Assembly: GCA_020025015.1 (NCBI GenBank)
Contig: JAHHSV010000033.1
Coordinates: 1 to 15,380 of the forward strand
Reading direction: 5' to 3'
Origin: Anaeroplasmataceae bacterium
Lineage (GTDB): Bacteria > Bacillota_I > Bacilli_A > Acholeplasmatales > Anaeroplasmataceae
DNA length: 15,380 bases
How positions within the stretch are numbered: the first letter of the stretch is position 1; the number at the start of each line of letters is the position of its first letter. The notes under the pieces are model-generated. The model was given only the letters and a program-made list of their open reading frames with translations. It was not told the origin of the DNA and did not search any database. Position numbers and translations under genes: made by a program. Below, piece by piece: positions 1 through 5,621 of this stretch.

Positions 1-112
1 AATGTACCTTGAATTCATCTGTATAGGTGATACTCTTATTAGTGACATTTTTAACGTACTTGTTTTGTTTTAGAAGTATCACCTGTTCATTTGTAAATGT
101 AATTTTTGACAT
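1..112 (-). CDS. HTH protein, probable IS3-family OrfA N-terminus (partial, runs off window)
   Basis: Thirty-seven codons are visible, starting MSKITFTNEQVILLKQNKYV and continuing KNVTNKSITYTDEFKVH before the window edge. The 'NKYVKNVTNKSITYTDEFK' style resembles the start of helix-turn-helix proteins that act as the DNA-binding OrfA of IS3-family transposases in low-GC Firmicutes. The HTH core itself lies outside the window, so the family call is by resemblance. An AAGGGA ribosome binding site lies about 9 nt before the ATG. The start codon is in the 3' arm of a 10-bp inverted repeat (110-154), which would hide it in readthrough RNA. The IS-like terminal repeat upstream supports a transposase role. 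Confidence 0.6.
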   Translation of the reverse strand, partial: MSKITFTNEQVILLKQNKYVKNVTNKSITYTDEFKVH

Positions 113-154
113 GTTATCAATCCCTTCATACTCATATATAAATATGATAACATG
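110..154 (-). repeat. 10-bp inverted repeat enclosing the OrfA ribosome binding site and start codon
   Basis: CATGTTATCA (110-119) and TGATAACATG (145-154) are perfect inverted copies, 25 nt apart. In minus-strand RNA the AAGGGA site lies in the loop and the ATG (112-110) in the 3' arm. RNA entering from queT would fold this way and mask the start. A promoter inside the loop would omit the 5' arm and leave the start free. The symmetry is seen; the regulatory role is inference from protective hairpins known in IS10 and IS50. A dyad operator is an alternative. Confidence 0.5.
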
Positions 155-193
155 AAAAAAAGGATAGAATACATTAATTTTCGTATTCTATCC
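155..193 (-). terminator. Intrinsic terminator inside the IS end, downstream of queT
   Basis: On the minus strand GGATAGAATAC (193-183) pairs perfectly with GTATTCTATCC (172-162) over a 10-nt loop, followed by seven U residues (161-155). It should stop queT transcription before the transposase ORF. On the plus strand the same hairpin is followed by CCTCTTTTTTT, so it may work in both directions. Confidence 0.85.
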
Positions 194-241
194 CCTCTTT
201 TTTTAACTGTCCATTATTTTCAGACCAGTTCATTGCCTAAA

Positions 242-1132
242 TTAAATTGTTTCTGTTTCTTTTTTAAATTCAAAAATTGGAATTATCATTAATAAAATAA
301 AATAGATTGGGTAAAAATATGCATATAGTGATAAATTCTGAGAATTTTGAACTAATAGAGTTATATAAGGTATAAATAATAAAGCTCCTAATACAATTGC
401 TACAATATGCCTAATTTTACTGTCAGTTACTAAATAGGTAATTAAATATAGTACTGGAATAATTGCCATAACTACTAAATACCAATTATCCTTAGTAACC
501 ATCAATAAGGAAATATTAGAGGCATCCTCAGGGTTAAGATAAACCGGATATGCTACATAAAAAACTACCCCAATTACCGCTAATGCAATCGCAAGAACAC
601 GTGAGAAATTAAAGTAATTTGTAGTTTTAACATGACTCATATCTAATTGCATAACCTCACATACATACTGATTATTCTTTAATAGCATTACAAATGGTAT
701 ACCGATTAAATATAGTACTACTGCTTCTCCTAAAGCAATTGTAAAGACATTAAAGAAAAAGGCTGCTGGATTAAACATGTCAAAAACATAGCCTAATTCA
801 ATAGATACGATAAGTGCATTACTAACTACTGGCATTAAGGCTCCAACATATAAATTCTTAATTTTAAGCATTGGTAGAATTGCTAACGCAGTAGCAAGGG
901 TACCAAAGACAATATCTGGCCAACCAAGTGGTGAGGTTGTATTAGCAATTAAGCAACCAATTATTAATGGAATACTATATTTTCTATTTAATAGTACTAA
1001 TAGCATTAATAGCTCAGATATTCTAAACTGCACTCCCCCATATGATATAGGAAGGAATGCCCAAGTAAGTGCTACATACAATGCAGCAATTATTGCTGTT
1101 TCAGCAATAAACTTTAAATCAAACTTTTTCAT
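242..1132 (-). CDS. queT: QueT-family queuosine precursor transporter with extra C-terminal membrane domain
   Basis: This is an integral membrane protein of 296 residues. Residues 1-150 match the QueT family (COG4708), the substrate-binding S-component of an ECF-type importer for queuosine precursors such as preQ1. The family signature is seen as VQFRISELLMLL (34-45), followed by the SPLGWPDIVFGT segment (67-78). QueT proteins are usually about 160-170 residues. Here a further ~120 residues carry about four membrane segments (roughly 176-197, 217-235, 242-262, 268-287) joined by a polar linker at 152-175. The ATG has an AAGGAG site 5 nt upstream, and that site is part of a preQ1-I riboswitch, which independently supports the substrate. 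The gene has its own promoter. The role of the extension is unknown, and no ECF ATPase or T-component gene is in the window. Confidence 0.85.
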   Translation of the reverse strand: MKKFDLKFIAETAIIAALYVALTWAFLPISYGGVQFRISELLMLLVLLNRKYSIPLIIGCLIANTTSPLGWPDIVFGTLATALAILPMLKIKNLYVGALMPVVSNALIVSIELGYVFDMFNPAAFFFNVFTIALGEAVVLYLIGIPFVMLLKNNQYVCEVMQLDMSHVKTTNYFNFSRVLAIALAVIGVVFYVAYPVYLNPEDASNISLLMVTKDNWYLVVMAIIPVLYLITYLVTDSKIRHIVAIVLGALLFIPYITLLVQNSQNLSLYAYFYPIYFILLMIIPIFEFKKETETI

Positions 1133-1137
1133 TTTTT

Positions 1138-1181
1138 CTCCTTGTTTTTTATTATTGAAGATGGTTAGGCAAGGAACATCT
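1138..1181 (-). promoter_or_regulatory. preQ1 class I riboswitch, translational type
   Basis: On the minus strand AGATG (1181-1177) pairs with CATCT (1163-1159) to form P1. The 13-nt loop starts UUCCUUG and ends CUAAC, close to the preQ1-I loop of B. subtilis queC. After P1 comes an A-rich tail with AATAAAAAA and then CAAGG (1144-1140), which pairs with CCUUG in the loop (1174-1170) as the P2 pseudoknot. The tail's CAAGGAG contains the AAGGAG ribosome binding site (1143-1138), 5 nt before the queT ATG, so ligand binding should block translation. All four aptamer elements are present in order, ahead of a queuosine transporter gene. Confidence 0.9.
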
Positions 1182-1191
1182 CCGGTTGCTT

Positions 1192-1219
1192 ATTTTACCA
1201 CAAAATAATTTTTTTGCAA
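1192..1219 (-). promoter_or_regulatory. Sigma-A-type promoter of queT
   Basis: The -35 box TTGCAA (1219-1214) and -10 box TAAAAT (1197-1192) are 16 nt apart. Transcription would start around 1185, a few bases before the preQ1 aptamer, which fits a riboswitch leader. The -35 box abuts the U-tract of the MATE terminator. Confidence 0.6.
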
Positions 1220-1249
1220 GAAAAAAGGAAGACTATTCTTCCTTTTTTT
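1220..1249 (-). terminator. Intrinsic terminator overlapping the MATE gene stop codon
   Basis: On the minus strand an A-tract and GGAAGA (1242-1237) are followed by a 4-nt loop, then TCTTCC (1232-1227) and TTTTTTC. The loop (1236-1233) contains the TAG stop codon of the MATE gene, so the last codons (Lys-Lys-Glu-Glu) form the 5' arm. The flanking A and T tracts make it symmetrical, and it may also work on the plus strand. Confidence 0.8.
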
Positions 1250-2588
1250 CTTCTATAATAGGCATAGTTTGGGCCTTATTAGTTATTTTTTTCATAAACC
1301 CTTGATATAAAATTATACCAACAATTGAGGTTAGTATTTCTGTGATTGGGTAGGTTAGCCAAAAATAATTTAAGCCAATTAAGCTAAACGCATAGCCTAA
1401 GGGTACAAACAATAAAATATTTCTAACAATCGTTAAAATGGTTGACCTACCACCCTTACCAACAGCCTGGAAAAAGGTCGGATACATTATTGCCGTAACC
1501 TGAGGAATAAAGCTTAAGCCAATTATTCTATAGCCTATATTCCCTATATCTAAAACACTAGGATCATGACTAAAAACACTAATTAAAGCTCGAGGTGCAA
1601 GGATAAAAACTATGGTCCCAATTAGCATTAAGGCACCACCATATAAAATGGATACATGCATTGTTTCCTTAACCCTATCATATTTACCAGCGGAATAGTT
1701 ATAACCAATAATTGGTACACAGCAGGTTTCTAAAGCTGTTAAAGGAATAAAAAAGAAGGTTTGCCACTTATAATAAATACCTAGGGTTGTAACAGCTGCA
1801 TCAGAGAAATTTGATAGAATCATATTAAACCCAAAGATATAGATTGTAAATGCCATTTGCATTAAAATATTAGGAATAGCCAAATGAGCAATTCTTTTAA
1901 GCTCCATAGGATAATACTTAATATTAGGGCTCTTATAAAAGCCTTTCTTTAAAACTATTAAGGAGGCCACTGCTTGAGCAGAAACTGTTGCAATTGCTGC
2001 ACCACTAATACCTAATCTTGGTAAGCCCCACATACCAAAAATTAAAAGTGGGTCTAAAACAATATTAATTAAAGCTGCGGTAATTTGCGCAAACATTGGG
2101 GTTTTCATATCACCACGCGCTTGAATAGTTTTTGTCCAAACACTTTCTAAAAATAAGAAAACACTACAAACAGATGTTATTCTTCCATAATGAATAACAT
2201 CATTAATAACCTCTAAGGATTTAGTTTGTAATCGCGCATAAACAGGCATTAAAAAATAAGCTGCTAAAGCAAAGATTACATAAAGGGTTAAGGCTATAGG
2301 AGTTGCAACACCTGAAGCTCTTTTCGCTCCTTCCTCATCCTTTAAGCCCATGCTATAGCTTATAGCTGTATTAACACCAACACCACTACCTACCGCAAAG
2401 GCTAAAATTAAAAGCTGAATTGGAAAAACTATTGATAGAGCCGTTAAGCCAGATTCAGAAAATCTACCAACAAAAAAGCTATCAACAATATTATATAGGC
2501 CTTGAATTAAGGTGGCTAACATAACAGGAGGGGCTAGCTTAATAATTATCTTACTTATCTTCTCTTTACCAAAAAAGCTTTCTGTCAT
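1233..2588 (-). CDS. MATE-family multidrug/Na+ antiporter
   Basis: A 451-residue membrane protein of normal MATE length, with about 12 hydrophobic segments in two homologous halves. It is expected to export cationic drugs or metabolites in exchange for Na+ or H+. Family marks include LYNIVDSFFVG (31-41, with the conserved Asp36 in the first helix), GVGVNTAISYSMG (69-81), IQARGDMKTPM (155-165) and NIVLDPLLIFG (175-185), the DinF/MepA-like pattern. Its substrate cannot be told from sequence. The ATG has a strong AAAGGAGG site 8 nt upstream. It is monocistronic: its own promoter lies just past the dagK terminator, and its stop codon lies in the loop of its own terminator. No drug-responsive regulator gene is adjacent. 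Confidence 0.92.
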   Translation of the reverse strand: MTESFFGKEKISKIIIKLAPPVMLATLIQGLYNIVDSFFVGRFSESGLTALSIVFPIQLLILAFAVGSGVGVNTAISYSMGLKDEEGAKRASGVATPIALTLYVIFALAAYFLMPVYARLQTKSLEVINDVIHYGRITSVCSVFLFLESVWTKTIQARGDMKTPMFAQITAALINIVLDPLLIFGMWGLPRLGISGAAIATVSAQAVASLIVLKKGFYKSPNIKYYPMELKRIAHLAIPNILMQMAFTIYIFGFNMILSNFSDAAVTTLGIYYKWQTFFFIPLTALETCCVPIIGYNYSAGKYDRVKETMHVSILYGGALMLIGTIVFILAPRALISVFSHDPSVLDIGNIGYRIIGLSFIPQVTAIMYPTFFQAVGKGGRSTILTIVRNILLFVPLGYAFSLIGLNYFWLTYPITEILTSIVGIILYQGFMKKITNKAQTMPIIEEKKEE

Positions 2589-2627
2589 AATACTCCTCCT
2601 TTACGATACCAATTTACACCATTTAAA

Positions 2628-2655
2628 ATTTTATATTATTCATTTTAAAAGTCAA
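2628..2655 (-). promoter_or_regulatory. Sigma-A-type promoter of the MATE gene
   Basis: The -35 box TTGACT (2655-2650) and -10 box TAAAAT (2633-2628) have a 16-nt spacer in A/T-rich DNA between the dagK terminator and the MATE ribosome binding site. The predicted leader is about 30 nt. Confidence 0.6.
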
Positions 2656-2679
2656 TAATAAAATTATTTTAACCTAAAT

Positions 2680-2699
2680 AAAAAGCCCTTATACAGGGC
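2680..2699 (-). terminator. Intrinsic terminator of the degV-dagK operon
   Basis: On the minus strand GCCCT (2699-2695), a 5-nt loop and AGGGC (2689-2685) are followed by TTTTTATTT. It starts 10 nt past the dagK stop codon. Confidence 0.85.
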
Positions 2700-2709
2700 A
2701 ATTTGTTTA

Positions 2710-3618
2710 TTAAAAATATCTTTTTCTTGCTTTATCACTAACAATGATATCAATAGCCTCTTTAATAACCTCAATTGTAACCTCTTTTTCCTTAAAGGCA
2801 AACTCACCATCAACATTATAGCTAAGAGGAGCTTCTGATCTTAAGGTCATTTTGTTAGTTCTAATTGTTTTAACTCCACCGGGCATTCTATCACCTAGTA
2901 AAAAGAAAAAAGCCAAGTAAAAAATACTAAGTTTAAATTTAGATTTAGTGATTAAGCTTAAATCAATTATCCCATCATTTAATTTAGGAGGTTCATTACG
3001 ATAAAGCCTAAAGCCAGCAATACGCTTACTATTTAAGGCTAAAATTACATAGTACTTATCCTTAATAACATTACCATTGCCATCATCTAATTCAAGTGTA
3101 ATGGTTTCATCAGCCTTAAGCTCGCGAGCAGCCTCAATAAAATAGGCCATTCTACCAAAGTGCTTTTTAAGCTTACTAGGAGCATCATAGCTAACATTAG
3201 TAAAGCTTCCTGCTCCAGCGGCATAGATAAAATACTGGTTTGAAATCTTACAAACATCCATTTTAACACTCTTACTAGCTAAAACTAAATCCATAACACC
3301 CTTTATATTCTTTTTAAGCTTTAGCATATGTCCTACATCATTTACTGTACCCATAGGTATATACGCTAAACGAGGCTTCCTCTCAAGCCTCATTAATCCA
3401 TTAATAGCCTCATGTAAGCTGCCATCGCCACCAGCAACTAAAAGTAAATCATAATTACTACCAAAATTTTCCACATAGGTTGTAATAGTTTTCGCATCAA
3501 TTGAACGAAAAACATCAACCTCATCATATTTGGTCTTTAATCTTTTAGTAACATAATCAAGCTTCTTTTCAAACTTTTGCTTACCACTAAATGGATTGTA
3601 ACAAATTAAAGCTTGCAT
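2710..3618 (-). CDS. Diacylglycerol kinase family lipid kinase (DagK/YegS-like)
   Basis: A 302-residue protein of typical DagK/YegS length, expected to phosphorylate diacylglycerol or a related lipid with ATP at the inner membrane face, returning it to phospholipid synthesis. The nucleotide-binding loop GGDGS is at 63-67 and starts the GGDGSLHEAINGL block. PMGTVND (88-94) matches the family's GT.ND motif, NDGIIDL (214-220) the substrate-domain motif, and NVDGE (268-272) the C-terminal .DGE motif. An in-frame GTG at 3627 would add three residues, but AGGTGA lies 6-7 nt before the ATG at 3618 and nothing good precedes the GTG, so I chose the ATG. It starts 13 nt after the degV stop codon, so the two are cotranscribed. 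Pairing with a fatty-acid-binding protein points to lipid recycling. Confidence 0.88.
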   Translation of the reverse strand: MQALICYNPFSGKQKFEKKLDYVTKRLKTKYDEVDVFRSIDAKTITTYVENFGSNYDLLLVAGGDGSLHEAINGLMRLERKPRLAYIPMGTVNDVGHMLKLKKNIKGVMDLVLASKSVKMDVCKISNQYFIYAAGAGSFTNVSYDAPSKLKKHFGRMAYFIEAARELKADETITLELDDGNGNVIKDKYYVILALNSKRIAGFRLYRNEPPKLNDGIIDLSLITKSKFKLSIFYLAFFFLLGDRMPGGVKTIRTNKMTLRSEAPLSYNVDGEFAFKEKEVTIEVIKEAIDIIVSDKARKRYF

Positions 3619-3631
3619 AGTATTCACCTAA

Positions 3632-4504
3632 TTACTTAATTAATTCCTTTGTCATTGCAATTGCTAAAGCTCCTGGACCAATATGACATGCAACAGATAG
3701 GCTTAATGGATGAACTAAAACATCAGTGACACCAAATTCAGCCTTAACCTCTTCAGCAAATTTTAAAGCCTCTTCATAATTCATTGTATGAGCAACATCG
3801 ATTCTAACGTTATCAGTCTTACCATCAACCGCTAATAAATTACTAATATCCTCTTTAGCCTTATCAAGCATAATACGCTTAGCATTACCTACAGTTCTAG
3901 TTTGCTTAAACTTATCTAGCTTATCGCCATGAATTTGTAGGATTGGCTTAATTTTTAAAAGACTACCCATTAAAGCAACAGCTGGAGTAATTCTTCCACC
4001 TTTTCTTAAATACTTTAAGGTGTTAACCATAATATAAATACTTGTATAATCACGGTTCTTCATTAAAATATTATAAATTTCTTCTGCCTCATAGCCTTCA
4101 CTACGTAGCGTGCAAGCATCCTCAACAGCACGATACATTGTAACGCTAATCCTTAAATTATCTACAACATAAACCTTTCCTAAATACTTAGGCGATTTCG
4201 CTAAATTAATAGCACTCTTACAGCTCATGCTTAAGCCTGAAGACATAGGAATATAGATAACCTTGTCGTTTTCTAAAAGCGCCTTATCAAAAAAATCAGA
4301 TACAACACCTAATGAAGGCTGACTAGTTGATACATTAGCGTCATTTAATATTAAATTATAAAATTCATCCTGAGTTAAATTTACATCCTCAAAATATTCT
4401 TCTCCATCGATCATAAAAGGCATAGGAACAACTGTAACTCCTAGCCTAGCTGCATCAGCTTTAGTAATACCACTATTACTATCAGTTATTATTGCAATTC
4501 GCAT
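3632..4504 (-). CDS. DegV family protein, FakB-type fatty-acid-binding subunit
   Basis: A 290-residue cytosolic protein of normal DegV length. Characterised DegV proteins (FakB) hold a fatty acid in a buried tunnel and present it to the kinase FakA to make acyl-phosphate for lipid synthesis. Family motifs are IITDSNSG (5-12), STSQPS (59-64), SSGLS (88-92), LKYLRKGGRI (163-172), KPIL (186-189), K.TRT (200-204) and HIGPGALAI (274-282). The Ser/Thr of TSQPS and the His of HIGPG are the residues that contact the carboxylate in this family. No fakA is nearby, so the kinase partner must be elsewhere. The ATG follows an AGGGGGT site. A strong promoter (4552-4580) drives this gene and dagK. Confidence 0.9.
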   Translation of the reverse strand: MRIAIITDSNSGITKADAARLGVTVVPMPFMIDGEEYFEDVNLTQDEFYNLILNDANVSTSQPSLGVVSDFFDKALLENDKVIYIPMSSGLSMSCKSAINLAKSPKYLGKVYVVDNLRISVTMYRAVEDACTLRSEGYEAEEIYNILMKNRDYTSIYIMVNTLKYLRKGGRITPAVALMGSLLKIKPILQIHGDKLDKFKQTRTVGNAKRIMLDKAKEDISNLLAVDGKTDNVRIDVAHTMNYEEALKFAEEVKAEFGVTDVLVHPLSLSVACHIGPGALAIAMTKELIK

Positions 4505-4551
4505 AATGACCCCCTAAAAAAGTAAAACTCAATTTACAAAGTAACGTTTAT

Positions 4552-4580
4552 ATTATAATGTGTTACCTATTATTTTTCAA
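4552..4580 (-). promoter_or_regulatory. Sigma-A promoter of the degV-dagK operon
   Basis: The -35 box TTGAAA (4580-4575), a 17-nt spacer and a perfect -10 box TATAAT (4557-4552) lie just after the stop codon of the preceding membrane-protein gene. The leader is about 40 nt. GTAAC/GTTAC repeats (4541-4545, 4562-4566) flank the -10 box but are too short to call an operator. Confidence 0.75.
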
Positions 4581-4582
4581 CA

Positions 4583-5140
4583 CTAATTTAATTCCTTTAT
4601 TTCAGCATCAAGTATATTATCCTGGCCCTTAGATTTTTTATAATCTAAATAAGCTAAGACAAAATTTACGATCGCAAATAAAATTACGATAGCTGCTAAA
4701 ATATATCTTGCTACCATTAAAATGCTTTCAAAGCCAAAGACAATCATTGAAACACCAACAATTAGATTTAAGGCCTCATTCTTTAAAGAATCTAGCTTAT
4801 TTTCTGACAATAAAATTCTAACTACTGGAATAGCAATTAAAAAGCAAGCAGCAATAATATTAATGACTGTTTCATTAAAGAAAATCAATAAAAAGCCTAA
4901 TATCAAATAACATATTGATGAGCCGAGCATAAAATAGCCATATGTCGTAGTAATTTTAGAATATAATAACAATCTTGGAATACTAACAACAATTAAATAA
5001 ATACCAAAAAGTGTAATAAAAAAATTACTTGCCTTCTCAATTGGTATAAAGCATAGCGCTATACCCATGGCTAATTCTATAATAGCCCAAAAAATCGATT
5101 TTTTAAAATCATCCTTATAACTTAAATCTCTAGTTATCAC
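4583..5140 (-). CDS. Six-helix membrane protein, DUF308/HdeD-like
   Basis: A 185-residue membrane protein with about six hydrophobic segments (roughly 15-33, 37-60, 66-88, 91-110, 122-142, 145-166) in three hairpins, and a charged C-terminal tail. Length, spacing and the repeated Gly-rich helix starts resemble DUF308/HdeD proteins, which in enterobacteria relate to acid resistance but are mostly uncharacterised. The start is GTG, backed by an AGAAGGGA site 5 nt upstream. This site lies inside the last codons of the 95-residue gene upstream, and the two genes overlap by 11 nt, so translation is probably coupled. No terminator follows, so its transcripts may continue into degV. The family call is by topology and is moderate. 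Confidence 0.65.
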   Translation of the reverse strand: MITRDLSYKDDFKKSIFWAIIELAMGIALCFIPIEKASNFFITLFGIYLIVVSIPRLLLYSKITTTYGYFMLGSSICYLILGFLLIFFNETVINIIAACFLIAIPVVRILLSENKLDSLKNEALNLIVGVSMIVFGFESILMVARYILAAIVILFAIVNFVLAYLDYKKSKGQDNILDAEIKELN

Positions 5141-5417
5141 TATTATCCCTTCTTTCGATTATTTTTTTGATTTTAAAGTAATATATAATAAAAAATATTA
5201 ATAAAATTATAATTAAGCCAGCAAAGACACCAATAAATATCCGATATAATCTATTCATATCTCCAACCGGATTACTACTTTCTAAACCGACAAATATTGA
5301 TGCTACAATACCAGAAACTAGTATCGCGCTCATTAAACATATCTCTACTATTTTATATTTTTTAAACAAAACTGCATCACTAGAGATAGGATTAACTGTT
5401 TTATTTCTTTTAAACAT
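5130..5417 (-). CDS. Small two-helix membrane protein, unknown function
   Basis: A 95-residue protein not recognised as a named family. It has a basic N-terminus (MFKRNK), two hydrophobic helices (about 23-44 and 58-80) joined by a polar loop containing SSNPVGDMNR, and a charged tail (KIKKIIERRDNSDN). The ATG has a GAGGTG site 7 nt upstream and a promoter with a 17-nt spacer just before that. It overlaps the DUF308-like gene, whose ribosome binding site is in its 3' end, so the two probably act together in the membrane. It could be an accessory subunit or a small envelope protein. Confidence 0.65.
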   Translation of the reverse strand: MFKRNKTVNPISSDAVLFKKYKIVEICLMSAILVSGIVASIFVGLESSNPVGDMNRLYRIFIGVFAGLIIILLIFFIIYYFKIKKIIERRDNSDN

Positions 5418-5436
5418 AAAAAAACACCTCTACTCT

Positions 5437-5465
5437 ATTTTACAATATTTTTTGATTTTTTACAA
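5437..5465 (-). promoter_or_regulatory. Promoter of the small membrane protein pair
   Basis: TTGTAA (5465-5460) and TAAAAT (5442-5437) are spaced 17 nt apart, directly between the terminator at 5474-5503 and the GAGGTG site. Confidence 0.55.
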
Positions 5466-5473
5466 AATTTTAC

Positions 5474-5503
5474 AAAAAAAGACGAATTAAATCGTCTTTT
5501 TTG
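5474..5503. terminator. Bidirectional intrinsic terminator
   Basis: GACGA (5481-5485) and TCGTC (5492-5496) form the core stem around a 6-nt loop. An A-tract (5474-5480) on one side and a T-tract (5497-5502) on the other extend the pairing, giving a U-tract in either direction. On the minus strand it is the first terminator after the ATPase gene, about 120 nt past its stop codon. Confidence 0.8.
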
Positions 5504-5621
5504 TCATCTTTTCTTTTAGGGAGTAAATATATTTGATGAACAACCTAGCTTCTTCCTAAGTTGTACCTATATATTACAATATAAAAGTCGAGTAATTATA
5601 TATAAATTGTGGGAAATTGTA
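5504..5621 (-). other. Gene-free stretch with hairpin; possible small RNA or tiny ORF
   Basis: No normal gene lies here. On the minus strand CAACTTAG (5563-5556) pairs with CUAGGUUG (5548-5541) around a 7-nt loop. One pair is G-U on this strand and would be an A-C mismatch on the other, which favours a minus-strand RNA. A TATATA box lies about 5 nt upstream, and the region ends in the terminator at 5474-5503. A TTG-started 18-codon frame (5543 down to 5487) ends with its TAA in the terminator loop. It may equally be the long 3' untranslated region of the ATPase gene. Confidence 0.3.

Larger units (their letters stand above)
1..232 (-). mobile_element. Left end of an IS3/IS150-group-like insertion sequence (partial)
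   Basis: Read on the minus strand, the stretch from 232 down to 205 starts TGAACTGGTCTGAAAATAAT and ends TGGACAGTT. This fits the IS150-group inverted-repeat pattern (TG.ACTG..., an A-rich middle, then TGGACAGTT), with the family's terminal 5'-TG. It is followed by a terminator hairpin and then the start of an HTH protein resembling the first ORF of IS3-family elements. The element would run leftward out of the window. Its outer end lies 9 bp past the queT stop codon, so the target was the 3' flank of queT. The right end, the second ORF and the target duplication are not visible. The call rests on pattern memory, not a database match. Confidence 0.65.

Noticed and set aside
3087..3269. 60-codon minus-strand frame inside the lipid kinase gene
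   Set aside because: Shifted frame within a well-supported gene, no ribosome binding site and no recognisable product.
3619..3627. GTG start for the lipid kinase
   Set aside because: The AGGTGA site overlaps this GTG and is correctly spaced for the ATG at 3618.
4541..4566. GTAAC/GTTAC inverted repeat around the degV -10 box as a regulator site
   Set aside because: Only 5-bp arms, no further symmetry, and no match to the FapR operator consensus I know; could be chance.
4722..4910. 62-codon plus-strand frame opposite the DUF308-like gene
   Set aside because: Antisense shadow of a membrane protein gene; no start signals.
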